NCBI GenBank assembly: GCA_030386875.1
Contig: CM059576.1
Span: 14,822,058 to 14,886,057 of the forward strand
Direction of reading: 5' to 3'
DNA: 64,000 bases
Source: Morinoia aosen
Taxonomy: Eukaryota > Arthropoda > Malacostraca > Amphipoda > Talitridae
Shown: piece after piece, positions 22,489 through 33,800 of the stretch
Layout: each line of letters starts with the position of its first letter
Position numbering within the stretch: the first letter of the stretch is position 1
Notes under the pieces: model-generated
What the model was told of the DNA's origin: nothing
Database searches by the model: none
The model's input: the letters and a program-made list of their open reading frames with translations, nothing else
Made by a program: the position numbers and the translations under genes

Positions 22489-23461
22489 GCATGAGTTGAA
22501 AGTTGTTTGCAGGGCTGATGGGCTGTGCTGAATTATAAGGTGAGAATTGAAAGAATGCAGAATAGGAGGTGGGTAAGGCGAATCTTTGAATGGAATCTGA
22601 GTGTAAGCTATTGGGAGAAAGTATGTTGGGGGCATGCAAGGAAACTCAGTATGCAAAAGATTATTCATGTTAACTTAGAATTGGGAGACCTGTGGATGAC
22701 TGGAGTTTAATAAATGTTGGAGGTGTAGGGCCTGAGTGGGACTGCAAGAGGTGGAAGAAAGAGATTGAGAGACAAACAAAAGAGTATGGATTGAATAAAT
22801 GGAAGCTTAGCATGATGCGGAAGCCTACACTTAACTGGTATATGAAAAAGGAATCATCTAAGTTTGAGATGTTCTATGATGGTAGTTTTGGAAGTCAACT
22901 CTTGTTCGCTGTGAGATGTAAGTCATTGAGTGTGAACAGACGTACATGGAGATGGAATGAGAATAATAACAGATTATGTCAGCAGTGTAATAGTGGAGTG
23001 AAGGAAACAATTGAGCATTTTGTGCTGGAATGTAGTAAGTATGAGCAAGAGAGAGTTTTATGAATGTGGTGTCTGAGCAGTATGGAGAGAATGAGTGGAA
23101 TGCCAGATATGCTGAAGATGATTGCGGTATGAGCTGTCTTGCTGGATTGGATCAGGAGTGTAATGCGAGTATCACTGAGGCTATGAAAGTGTTTCTTGTG
23201 CGTGCATGGAGTAAGAGACAGTGACTGGAATGAGCCAGTCTGGTAGAATGGGCTGTAATGACCCAATGTGCCGGGGGATGGTGTTTTGACACACTGGTTG
23301 TCCCGGTGGTGCCTTCCAATGGAGGCTTGTGACAAGGATCGCAGATCCTGAGTAGTTTAGTGGACAAGTCTGGTACCAGGCGCTGAACTCTTTGTGTGGA
23401 AATTGTGGAGGGAATTGTAGGCCGTTACAAAGGCCCCAACACTGTCGGCCTTCAAGTTCAA
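22489..23461 (+). pseudogene. 3' end of a different non-LTR element (unit 1): RT C-terminus with zinc finger
   Basis: Broken frames encode the C-terminus of a retrotransposon RT. An RRWVRRIFEWN...YWEK segment lies at about 22560-22620. A finger CQQCNSGVKETIEHFVLEC (zf-RVT type, CX2C...H...C) lies at about 22978-23034, and FLVRAWSKRQ near 23190-23222. Non-coding 3' DNA follows, ending in caagttcaag at 23451-23460. No endonuclease or RT catalytic core is left, so it is a 5'-truncated copy with frameshifts. The 16861-22478 element inserted immediately upstream of it. Confidence 0.75.
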
Positions 23462-24152
23462 GGATTGAATAAGTGGAAGCTTAGCATGATGCGGAAGCCT
23501 ACACTTAACTTAACTGGTATGTGAAAAAGAAAGCACCTAAGTTTGAGCTGTTCTATGATGGTAGTTTTGGAAGTCAACTCTTGTTTGCTGTGAGATGTAA
23601 GTCATTGAGTGTGAACAGACGTACATGGAGATGGAATGAGAATAATAACAGATTATGTCAGCAGTGTAATAGTGGAGTGGAGGAAACAATTGAGCATTTT
23701 GTGCTGGAATGTGGTAAGTATGAGCAAGAGAGAGAGAGTTTTATGAATGTGATTCTTTAGCAGTATGGAGAGAATGAGTGGAATGCCAGATGTGCTGAAG
23801 ATGATTGCGGTATGAGCTGTCATGCTGGATTGGATCAGGAGTGTAATGCAAGGATCACTGAGGCTATGAAAGTGTTTCTTGTGCGTGCCTGGAGTAAGAG
23901 ACAGTGACTGGAATGAGCCAGTTTGGTAGAATGGGCTGTAATGACCCAATGTGCCGGGGGATGGTGTTTTGACATACTGGTTGTCCCGGTGATGCCTTCC
24001 AATGGAGGCTTGTGACAAGGATTGGTAGATCCTGAGTAGTTTAGTGGACAAGTCTGGTACCAGGCGCTGAACTCTTTGTGTGAAAATTGTGGAGGGAATT
24101 GTAGGCCGTTACAAAGGCCCTGACACTGTCGGCCCTCAAGTTCAAGTTCAAG
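23462..24152 (+). pseudogene. 3' end of the same non-LTR family (unit 2), tandem duplicate
   Basis: This segment repeats 22788-23461 with few changes, offset by 674 bp. It keeps the same finger (CQQCNSGVEETIEHFVLEC), the same 3' flank and a slightly longer terminal (aagttc)n tail at 24136-24152. It starts abruptly at ggattgaata, exactly where unit 1 ends. Either a second truncated copy landed at the tail of the first or the 674-bp segment was duplicated in tandem. Small indels (gagaga number near 23730) shift the frame between the units. Confidence 0.75.
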
Positions 24153-24834
24153 TGTAATAGTTGCCTATATATATATTTTTCAGTGTTTTGTTTTCTGATA
24201 TATTTGCGTATGGTGTATGAATCCACTTGGTAGAAGAAACTTCAATCTGCTAAAGCGTTAGCAATTATTGATTAAAACTATGGCCTTGCCGTGATTCTGA
24301 TAGATTTCACTCTAACAGCTCCTCCCTCTAGGAATTCTGCCTCCCGGTCTTGTTTTTATCCAATGTCCTGCTAAACTGATATTTTTAATCTTCACGATGT
24401 CACGTATTAGGTCGTTTAATCGTATAACCAATGGTTTCAGGACAAATAATTTTCTAATGCAAAGATTGCGCAATACCAAGATAAGAGGCTTCTTGCTTCT
24501 GCATTGAGACTGCTTCTGGTTTTTTGCTTGAAAACTAAAAGTAAATTACTTATGTGAGTCATGCTGATACTTTTAAAAAATTCATGTAGTAAATTTCAAG
24601 TATTGCATAAGCATTTAACAATTATTCAATTAGGCCTATATCAAATTGACCACTTAACACTAGAATCTTGAAAATAAACTGGTTAAACAGTGGAAACATA
24701 CCTGAACCTGATGTACATTATTTCATTTTAGCAAGTAGATGAGTCTATTACTGTGAGCACTAAATTATCTAACCTATAATTGTTCAAAAATGATTTCGAG
24801 TTTTAGTGTACAGCTTCTTGGGGAAAAGGAAACA
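24153..24834. other. No gene recognised
   Basis: AT-rich DNA between the tandem LINE ends and the foldback element. Nothing is recognised. Confidence 0.5.
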
Positions 24835-24916
24835 AAATTCGGTCAATGTGAAGTTTAATGCAATCACGGAAAATGATGATTTCATTCCAAAGAATCACTA
24901 AAGGAACCCATTTAAG

Positions 24917-25176
24917 TGTTGAAACCTTTCATGTAGCACCTTGAATGTATATGTGTATAATACTGATAATGTTACAGTGCTCTTGCGTAAGAATGTATTT
25001 AGACAGCACTATGCGTTGAGAACTGAGCTCATGGTTCTTGTGGATCTCTGCTCGCGGTTCTCGGGCTTGGCTGGAGCTTACTCCACCGCTACCCTTCGTA
25101 ATGTAAACGTGTGTCCTGCTGTGTGTACTGATTATACAAACTCCAAGAGTCTCGTCTTCTTAACCTACGTCCATTA
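24917..25176 (+). repeat. copia 5' LTR
   Basis: 260 bp beginning TGTTGAAACC and ending CCATTA. The 3' boundary is fixed by the primer site on the inside and the ttaag duplication on the outside of the other LTR. The end is TTA rather than the usual CA. Confidence 0.93.
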
Positions 25177-25190
25177 GGTTATGGGCACAG
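25177..25190 (+). promoter_or_regulatory. copia primer-binding site (initiator-Met tRNA fragment type)
   Basis: ggttatgggcacag directly abuts the 5' LTR. It resembles the primer site of Drosophila copia, which pairs with an internal half of initiator methionine tRNA (established knowledge). Confidence 0.65.
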
Positions 25191-25324
25191 TAAACCTTCC
25201 GATGAAGCAATATCAAGTGAGGTTATCTTAAGTCCCGAAGCGAAAAACAGCCCGGGACAGCGAGAACAGAAGTTGGTGATTTGTTAGTGCTGTGTGAGAC
25301 AGAAACGGTGAAAGAGAAAGAAAC

Positions 25325-28300
25325 ATGGCAGGCTCCGTAAGTGAAAGTGCAAAGAACTGCCTCACGGCTCTTAATGATAAAAACTATCCTACGTGGAAGC
25401 TGCAAATGAAGATGATTCTGATGAAGGAAAAACTGTGGAACTTGGTTCGAGGAACGGAAACCATGCCACAGACTACGGACGAGACTGCTCGAAGAAAATT
25501 TGAAGAAAGACGTGACAGTGCACTTGCAACAATTGTGCTTGGTGTCGAAACAAGTCAACTTTATTTGTTGGGTGATCCTACTGACCCTGTGCAACTATGG
25601 CATAAGATTGAAGATACATTCCAGAAGAAAACTTGGTCTAACAAGTTCAGACTACGCAAAAGACTCTACAACATGAAACTAAAAGAAGACCAAGACTTAC
25701 AAACTCATCTCAAAGCATTTGTCGAAATATTTGAGTCCTTGAGTGTGATTGATGACGCAGTTGATGAAGAAAGTCGTGTAATAATCTTGCTGTCGTCACT
25801 TCCCGACCATTTCTCCACACTGGTGACTGCACTGGAAGCTCATGAAAAACTACCGTCATGGGATATTGTGACAGAGCGTCTTCTGAATGAAGAAGCAAAA
25901 CTGAAAAACCAAAGTGCTTCAGACTTCAGTGAAAAATCCCTTGTGACCTCCAAATTGAAAAACTCACGATGCTTCGAATGCGGAAAATTGGGACACCTAC
26001 GTACCAAGTGCTGGATCTATCAAGAAAAATTGAAGAAAGAAGATGGGAACCACACAGAAAACCAAAACAATTTTGTAGCAGGTAAAACAAATTATATCGG
26101 TGCATTGTCTGTGATAAATATCAATAATTGTTGGGTAATTGATTCCGGTGCAACAGCACACATGTGTAATAATAGGAATGATTTTTCTTGTATGAATGAG
26201 CTATCTAGTCCAATTAACATTGAAGTTGGTGATGGTAGAAACTTGCAAGGTGTTGGTGTAGGTGATGTTGAAGTTATGGTGTTGTTGCCTAAAGGTCGAG
26301 TAGATACCTGTGTTGTTAAGAATGTCTTGTATGTACCTGGTTTAGCTTACAATTTACTTTCCGTGCCTCAGATTACAGAAAGTGGAAACTCAGTTTACTT
26401 TGACGAAAGCTCATGTAAGATTGTAAATAAAGACGATGAATTAATTGCCTTAGGCAGTAAAGTAGGAAAATTGTATAAACTTAATTGCACCCTTAATTCA
26501 GCCGCTAAATGCATGAACGTTTCCTCTGATGAAATTCTGTGGCATAAACGATTTTGTCATCTAGGATTCAATAATCTTAAGAAATTAGGCACTAAGAATC
26601 TTGTTAGAGGTTTTGATTGTTCTGTGAGTGGAGATAACATTTTTTGTGAAAACTGTTGTGATGGTAAAAATCATAGGCTTCCGTTCCCCAAAACAAATCA
26701 CAAAAGGAAACGCCAACCCTTAGAACTTATCCACAGTGATGTGTGTGGCCAGCTTAATCCCATATCACTTGGGAGTGGAAGGTATTTTGTAACCTTCATA
26801 GATGACCACTCCAGATATACTTGGGTGTACATTATCAAACATAAGAGTGATGTTTTCAAAGTGTTTCAGGAGTTCAAATCCTTGGTAGAAAATCACTATG
26901 ATCACAAAATTAAAATTCTGCGCTCCGATAACGGTGGGGAATACATCTCTAATGACTTTGAACAATTCCTAAAAGGGGAAGGAATTATCCATGAAAAAAC
27001 TGTGCCTAAGACACCTGAACAAAATGGAGTTGCAGAAAGAATGAATAGAACTCTTCTTGACTCTGTCAGAGCTATGCTGTCTGGTTCAAAGTTACCAAAA
27101 TCATTCTGGGGTGAAGCTATATCAACTGCCGTGTATGTCAAAAATAGGAGCCCTGCTAGTGCATTGAATGATATGACCCCTTATCAGGCCCTTAATGGAC
27201 ACAAGCCCAACGTACAGCACCTCAAAACCTTTGGCTGCAGTGCGTACGCTCATGTCCCCAAAGATGAGAGGGAAAAACTTGATCCAAAATCTAAACCGTG
27301 TGTTCTTGTAGGATATGGAAGTGGATCCAAGGGATATCGTCTGTATGACATAAACAGTAGAAGGATATTTTTGAGTAGAGACGTTATGTTCAATGAATCT
27401 CAGCAGATGCCAATTGAGAAGGAGCCTTCAGAAGTAAATGATGGTAATTTTTCTCTTCTTCCTCAGGATCCAGAGCCAGAAGACTCTGAGGGAGGGGTGG
27501 AGCATAGACAGTCAGATGCTGGGATGGAGGGAGTGCAGCCTAGACAATCAGCCAGATATCGACGGGCTCCTGATAGGTTTGGTGAATGGGTGTATTTAAT
27601 GAAAAATGAGCTTGATATACCATCTTGTGTTCAAGAAGCACTCAGTGGACCAGAAGCAAAACTATGGGAAACAGCTATGGAGAATGAGATGGAGTCTATA
27701 AATCAAAACAGAGTATGGTCCCTTGTAGAGTGTCCTAATGACAAAAAACCTATCAAATCAAAGTGGATCTTTAAAAGAAAAACCGGACCCGACGGAAGCA
27801 TTTGCTCGTACAAAGCTCGCCTTGTGGCTCAGGGCTACTCACAAAAATATGGCATCGACTACGACGAGACCTTCAGTCCCGTGGTTCGATTTGAGTCTGT
27901 CAGGACAGTACTAGCTTTGGCTGCCAAATGCAACATGCAAGTCCATCACATGGACGTTGCAACAGCCTTCCTTAATGGAGAACTGATTGAAGAACTATAT
28001 CTGGTTCAACCTGACGGTTTTATTGTCAAAGGCAAAGAAAATCTGGTGTGTAAACTACAAAAATCGCTCTACGGACTAAAACAAGCTCCTAAGTGTTGGA
28101 ATACTACACTAGATAGCTATTTGAAGAAATTGGGTTTTGTACAATCTAAGAGTGATGCTTGTATATACACTCGTGTTCAAGATAAGAAACTGTGTATTGT
28201 GGCGGTGTATGTAGACGATCTAATAATTGCTTCTGAGTCTGGTGATGAAATAAATCAAATAAAGTTGAGCCTTTCTACCCAATACAAAATGAAGGACCTT

Positions 28301-29167
28301 GGTGTGCTGAGTTACTTCCTAGGTGTAAGTGTTGTACAATTTAAAAACAATGTCTTCTTGAATCAAACTGCCTACACTGAGGCTCTGTTGTCAAAATTTG
28401 GCTTTGATAATTGTAAACCTGTTGCAACTCCCGCCGATGTAAACGTAAATCCGATATGCTCCCCAAATGATGTCGAATTTGACCCTGCCACTTATCAAAG
28501 TGCTGTAGGTAGCCTTTTGTATTTGTCAACCAGAACTCGACCTGACATTGCATTCGCAGTGAATAATGTTGCTAAATACAGCTCCAAACCTCTTGAACAG
28601 CATTGGATGTGTGTTAAGAGAATATTCAGGTACCTGAGAGGCACCTCTAAACTAGGTCTCTTGTATAGCAAATGTTCTGATACTTGCATTGGTTATTCAG
28701 ATGCTGACTGGGCTGGTGATAAAAATGACCGAAAGTCTACCTCTGGTTACTGTTTCACCCTCAGTAATTCGGTAATTACGTGGAGATCTAACAAACAAAC
28801 TTGTGTAGCCCTCTCAACTGCAGAAGCCGAATACGTTGCTCTTGCCGGTGCGGCTCAAGAGGCTGTCTGGTTAAAGCACTTACTCAGTGATCTAAATTTT
28901 GGGACTATGGAACCAATGGTTATAAACGAAGACAACCAGTCAGCCATCTGTCTTGCCAACAATCCCAAATATCATGGGAGGAGCAAGCACATCGATATTA
29001 AGTTTCACTATGTACGGGATCTTGTAAGTAACAAAGATATAGACGTAGTGTATTGCCCTACCGACGAAATGCTCGCCGACATATTCACCAAGAACCTGCC
29101 GATAGAAAAGTTCTCTAGACTAAGAACGAAGTTAGGAATGGTCTCATCTGACACACATTCAATGTGA
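25325..29167 (+). CDS. Ty1/copia gag-pol polyprotein
   Basis: 1280 residues without interruption from the ATG at 25325. In order: gag with an LKLMKMILMKE-type N-terminus and a CCHC knuckle (C216-C229, CFECGKLGHLRTKC); aspartic protease WVIDSGATAHM (D273); GAG-pre-integrase zinc motif with WHKRFCHLG; integrase with D472, D535 (RSDNGGEY) and E571, a D-35-E spacing; reverse transcriptase with KARLVAQGYSQ and YVDD (D964, D965); RNase H with YSDADWAGD and STAEAEYVAL. The protein makes particles, copies the RNA and inserts the DNA. The order protease-integrase-RT-RNase H defines copia. There is no separate gag stop, so gag must be favoured by processing or splicing, as in copia. Confidence 0.96.
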   Translation: MAGSVSESAKNCLTALNDKNYPTWKLQMKMILMKEKLWNLVRGTETMPQTTDETARRKFEERRDSALATIVLGVETSQLYLLGDPTDPVQLWHKIEDTFQKKTWSNKFRLRKRLYNMKLKEDQDLQTHLKAFVEIFESLSVIDDAVDEESRVIILLSSLPDHFSTLVTALEAHEKLPSWDIVTERLLNEEAKLKNQSASDFSEKSLVTSKLKNSRCFECGKLGHLRTKCWIYQEKLKKEDGNHTENQNNFVAGKTNYIGALSVININNCWVIDSGATAHMCNNRNDFSCMNELSSPINIEVGDGRNLQGVGVGDVEVMVLLPKGRVDTCVVKNVLYVPGLAYNLLSVPQITESGNSVYFDESSCKIVNKDDELIALGSKVGKLYKLNCTLNSAAKCMNVSSDEILWHKRFCHLGFNNLKKLGTKNLVRGFDCSVSGDNIFCENCCDGKNHRLPFPKTNHKRKRQPLELIHSDVCGQLNPISLGSGRYFVTFIDDHSRYTWVYIIKHKSDVFKVFQEFKSLVENHYDHKIKILRSDNGGEYISNDFEQFLKGEGIIHEKTVPKTPEQNGVAERMNRTLLDSVRAMLSGSKLPKSFWGEAISTAVYVKNRSPASALNDMTPYQALNGHKPNVQHLKTFGCSAYAHVPKDEREKLDPKSKPCVLVGYGSGSKGYRLYDINSRRIFLSRDVMFNESQQMPIEKEPSEVNDGNFSLLPQDPEPEDSEGGVEHRQSDAGMEGVQPRQSARYRRAPDRFGEWVYLMKNELDIPSCVQEALSGPEAKLWETAMENEMESINQNRVWSLVECPNDKKPIKSKWIFKRKTGPDGSICSYKARLVAQGYSQKYGIDYDETFSPVVRFESVRTVLALAAKCNMQVHHMDVATAFLNGELIEELYLVQPDGFIVKGKENLVCKLQKSLYGLKQAPKCWNTTLDSYLKKLGFVQSKSDACIYTRVQDKKLCIVAVYVDDLIIASESGDEINQIKLSLSTQYKMKDLGVLSYFLGVSVVQFKNNVFLNQTAYTEALLSKFGFDNCKPVATPADVNVNPICSPNDVEFDPATYQSAVGSLLYLSTRTRPDIAFAVNNVAKYSSKPLEQHWMCVKRIFRYLRGTSKLGLLYSKCSDTCIGYSDADWAGDKNDRKSTSGYCFTLSNSVITWRSNKQTCVALSTAEAEYVALAGAAQEAVWLKHLLSDLNFGTMEPMVINEDNQSAICLANNPKYHGRSKHIDIKFHYVRDLVSNKDIDVVYCPTDEMLADIFTKNLPIEKFSRLRTKLGMVSSDTHSM

Positions 29168-29174
29168 GAAGGAG
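29161..29174 (+). promoter_or_regulatory. copia polypurine tract
   Basis: gagaaggag directly precedes the 3' LTR and overlaps the stop region of gag-pol. It is the expected primer for plus-strand synthesis. Confidence 0.65.
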
Positions 29175-29434
29175 TGTTGAAACCTTTCATGTAGCACCTT
29201 GAATGTATATGTGTATAATACTGATAATGTTACAGTGCTCTTGCGTAAGAATGTATTTAGACAGCACTATGCGTTGAGAACTGAGCTCATGGTTCTTGTG
29301 GATCTCTGCTTGCGGTTCTCGGGCTTGGCTGGAGCTTACTCCACCGCTACCCTTCGTAATGTAAACGTGTGTCCTGCTGTGTGTACTGATTATACAAACT
29401 CCAAGAGTCTCGTCTTCTTAACCTACGTCCATTA
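29175..29434 (+). repeat. copia 3' LTR
   Basis: 260 bp, differing from the 5' LTR at one position (T for C near 29310), followed by the ttaag duplication at 29435-29439. Confidence 0.93.
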
Positions 29435-30247
29435 TTAAGAACGTTTTACAACAATGACATTCTGCTCGCTGATGCTTTATTTTTGAATTATTAAACTTTG
29501 AAGTTGGCTTCTGCGTGTCAAGGAAGCGAGCTCGCCAAGCGGAATTTAATTAATTGCGGAAGCTAATCCCCAATGATGAACGTAAAGAGGTTGGGTTGTG
29601 AGGGAGAGCCACAGTTCTTCTAACTAGTGAAAATTATAATTAAAGGTTTCTAGTGACGTCCTTTTACATCATCTCCAATGGCGGCCACCCGGTACCCAAG
29701 ATGGTGGCCGACATCTTGGAGTTGTTGTAAGCACAATTGTTGACGTCACCCGTATGGATGGGTTTGAACCTTTATAATTTTCACTAGAAAAACTGTGGCT
29801 TCCCCTTGCGACCCAGCCTCATTATGTTTGTAATGGGGTGTTAGCTTCTGTTATTAATTAAATTCTGCTTGGCGCGTTCGCTTCCATTTTGCGCGCGAAA
29901 GCCAACTTCGAAGTTTAATAATTCAAAAATAATGCTTCAGCGAGCAGAATGTCATTCATGTTAAACGTTCTAAAATGTGTTCCTTTAGTGATTCCTGGGA
30001 TCGGAATAATTATTTTCCGTGATTGCATTAAACTTCACATTGACCCAAAATTCTGCCTAACAGGCTTAATTAATGTTGAGATGTAAGACTGCTAAGGAAG
30101 ATAATAGAAGCTCAGCTCTTTATTTTTGATTCAGATGTGCCAGTAGAAATTTGATGTCCAATTAAAATAACACTTGTATATTGGTTTGGAGATTTTTTAT
30201 TATATGAATAAAGAAAAAAAATCATTACATATTCCCAAGTACCATCA

Positions 30248-30826
30248 GTCAATATTGAGTTTAATGTCGTCAACGATTTTAATAATTTTGTTGCCATAGA
30301 TAGGTAATTTGGTAGATTTTAGGACATTTTACATGAATGACATTGTGCTAGCAAATGCTTAGTTTTCAAGTTATATAACTTTGATGTTATAGGAACTGCC
30401 CTCACCAGATTGCTTTCACGCGCAAAAGCAGAGCCACCCAACATCTGTTTCAAGATGGCAGCAACAGTAGAACATTAGCAAAACCGTAGGAGTGAATACC
30501 GTAGATTTAATATCAGAATATTTTTATAACTCAATAGTTTTGGGTGAGAACCTTTATTGTGTATTTAACTAAAACATCCCAGAAGTGGGTTCAGGCTCCA
30601 CAAATAATAAATTACAAAGTACCCGAACGTACTCTAACAGCTTCCGCTCAAGCGCAAACTTACTGGAACTGCTACGGAATACAAAAATTTTATAGATGAA
30701 TAACTCAAAAGTAACGTATCAGCAAGCAGAATGTCATACATGTGAAAGGTTTTTAAATGTGTTCCTTTAGTGATTCTTAGCAGCAAAATTATTAAAATTG
30801 TTGACAACATTAAACTCAATATTGAC
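30248..30826. mobile_element. Palindromic foldback element 2 (degenerate relative of element 1)
   Basis: gtcaatattgagtttaatg at 30248-30266 is matched by its complement at 30808-30826, and the following bases (gtcaacgattttaataattttg) also pair with small changes. Inside, gcaagcagaatgtcatacatg and tgtgttcctttagtgattc are shared with the right arm of foldback element 1. No gene. It is the second member of the family within 1 kb. Confidence 0.65.
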
Positions 30827-33800
30827 CGTACCATCAAGTTTTTATAATCTTTAAACTTTCCTAGCCTTCCTTGGTGCACTTTGTATGTTGCATTACTGAA
30901 CGTAATGTAAAATGTGGGAACTTGGGAAGTATTTACAGTGGATCAAATTGAGCAATAAATATCCAGAGAATTATGAGCAATCAGTCTTAAAGTAACATCG
31001 CTACTTTTTTATTGAATTTGCTGTACTATTTTTTCAAATTATGAGAAGGATTGTAGTGAATAACTGAACATATGTGATGGATGTGGCTGGCACATATAAC
31101 ATTCATGTACCACTCTGGTCAAAAACAGAGTGTAAAGATATATAAGTTGTGTTTTGAGTTTTCTAACTTGAGAAGTAGACGCTTGAAGAGATAATGTTCT
31201 AATTGGTTTCTTTTACACTTAGGGAAAATGAAGCCATAGCATAAACTTTGAAAATTCTTTTAGATACTTCAGTGTAATGTATTTTACTTCAGAATTGAAA
31301 TCTTGGTTACCTATGTTACGTAGCACCAGGTAAGCCTGTAAATATTAATTAAAGCATCTGAATATTAAAATCAAAAGAATTTGATGGATGCATGCTTCAG
31401 TTTGTGCTTACATTTCAGGAATATAAAGTCACATATTAACTCTATATCAAGGATGAATTGAGACTATTACACCAATACTTCAGTAACATTGGCCACCAAT
31501 GGGAAATTGCCCAGCTCATTTGTCAATGTGAGTAGAAATAGAGACTTCTCCACTCCCTTACCTTCAGGTATATTTTCCAGTGGTGACCAATTGTTTCTTT
31601 ATGAGCTGTATATACAAGCTTTAAACACAGTGTGAACTAATGAAAAGAAGATGTTTTGTCTTTTTCCTTCAATATTTTATTTATGTATTGATGGCTGAAA
31701 TAATCCCTCTAATGTTTTTATCACTAAGTAAAGATAATTTAGGCCAGAATTATATAATTACCCATGTTGTTGTAACTGATTTGTTACCATGTTGTAACTG
31801 TTTTCTCAATTTTTGTCATCATAGCATTGTTCATTGGAGTGAATATCATATACCTGTTGGGTTTAACCTATATTTTTTGAGGCAATTATTTGTGGGTATA
31901 TTACCCATGTTGTAACTGTTTTCTCAATTTTTGTCATTATAGTATTGTTCATTGGAGTGAATATCATATACCTGTTGGGTTTAACCTATATTTTTTGAGG
32001 CAATTATTTGTGGGTATTTTGTTTAAATGCATGAGAAAATAATTTCAAATTGATGCCATATTGACCATTTAGTTATGAGAACAGAATTATTTACTTCCCC
32101 CCATTATGCCTTCAACACTATTGCCTGATTTTGCCAAAGCCAAAGCTCAAATGTTAATGTAAGTTAAGACTGTCACAAGCCATTATCACCAAAGTTTCTG
32201 TATTAATATTTTTATAATTAAGCTAATTTTAATCATTGTCAAACTTAGAATATCTTGACCATGGAAATACACTATCATGTTTTTCTCATGTTTTGTTCAA
32301 ACATTGCCATGAGCTGTAGCAGCATCCATGTTAGTATATCAACTAAGGATCTGTGTGTTCAGATAATTTGAACGCCTGGCTGGATTTTTCTAACAACTTA
32401 ATTGAAAGTAAACTTTTTGTAGCATTAGTATGAGTACGACTCAGTCCTACCAGTCTGCCCAAATTAGGTTCAATATACCCGCTCACCAGTGCAAATGCTT
32501 GTTTCATGTATTTACTTATGTAGAATGTTTTGTTAGCATCATGTGACAATTTCTTGCTTCTGGTGTTTGTGAGTGTATTGTGACTGCATTGTTTAGGTTG
32601 TCAATTTGATGAATTACACTATTTGTGGTGAGAAATTTTTAGTTATCATAATGCAGCAATTATTCTCTTGTGTCTGACCCAGATGAGTTTTTGTTCCATA
32701 GTAAATTATGTGGAAAATATAAATTCATTGTGTGGTGAAAACTTCCTCCAAGCTAGTTGCCTAGCCTACTAATTGATACGTAAGCACCAAAACAATAGTT
32801 CTGAATGTTGACCTCTCAGTCTTGGTGCAGAATTATCTAGTACACCCATTTTACCTCCAAGGTAATTACCTGATTTTGTGAATTTTGAGCTCAATAATCA
32901 ATGTAATTAAACACTAACTGTACTTCACTGTATCTTCATGAATACATCCCTGGCATTATTTTTCTTCAAGATTTTTTATTGCTTGTTTATGCATGCATCA
33001 CAAACTTTAAATAACTCATGAAAAGGAATACATTTTTATATATTCTGGTCAAAAATTTGTGAGACAATTGAAAGGTATTATGATACCCGTGTAAGATTAT
33101 GATCTAAAGATTATTATACCTAGCTAAATTAAAACCAATGAAATTTATATATGGTCTTTATTGGAAGTAAACTATTTTTATCTCTTTTTGTCTTAAAAAT
33201 GCTATGTATGCCAAACTTGAAACGTATCTGCAGTCTCTGAAGCTACTCAGTTTCTTGTTCTATGATCGTAAAAGATGAAGATTAGACGTGCTAAAATAAA
33301 TATCTGAAATTGTTAATTTTTTTACCTGTTTGCAAGCCACACATCCTCACTTTTTGTAGTTTTATATAAACTTGTGTAATTCTAGTCTGTGGAATGATCA
33401 ATGTTTTTGAAAGTAATTATTTTAGACCAAATTCATCATGTTGTCAATTTCTATACAAATTTAGACTACAAAAAATTTCAGGATTAAACTATAATTTCAA
33501 TAGCAATTCAACAAGTTTACAATTAATTAATGAATTGTATACATAAAGAATTATTAGGTTGAGGTTTAGTAAAAAATAATCAAAAATTTCAAATTGAATT
33601 TAACTGTAATAATAATAATATTCTTCTCTGCACATTATGATTGAAAGATCATCAATGATCATTAAGGGCATCAACCATTTCCCCTGTCACTGAGGTGCGG
33701 TCAGGAGGTGCACCAGCACTGCACTGAAGTGCATCAACAGAAGAACATTCTTGGACTTCACCATGCTTAATTTGCTACTTTCCTGAAAGTTTTAAATTTA

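Larger units (their letters stand above)
24917..29434 (+). mobile_element. Ty1/copia LTR retrotransposon, intact and young
   Basis: Two 260-bp LTRs (24917-25176 and 29175-29434) flank a single open gag-pol frame. By eye the LTRs differ at only one site (ctcgcgg against cttgcgg). The element is bounded by a 5-bp target-site duplication ttaag (24912-24916 and 29435-29439), the size produced by copia integrases. A primer site and a purine-rich tract are in place. Identical-at-birth LTRs with one change mean a recent insertion, into the arm of a foldback element. Confidence 0.96.
24835..30055. mobile_element. Palindromic foldback element 1, split by a copia insertion
   Basis: Removing the copia element and one copy of its 5-bp duplication leaves about 700 bp. 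Its left arm (24835-24916 plus 29440 to about 29690) is the near complement of its right arm (about 29710-30055). Matching blocks include gtcaatgtgaagtttaatgc with its complement at 30024-30044, gacattctgctcgctga with the complement of 29938-29954, and ttgaattattaaactt with the complement at 29914-29930. It has no gene. It looks like a non-autonomous foldback or MITE whose arms are its terminal inverted repeats. A related older copy lies at 30248-30826. Confidence 0.72.
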
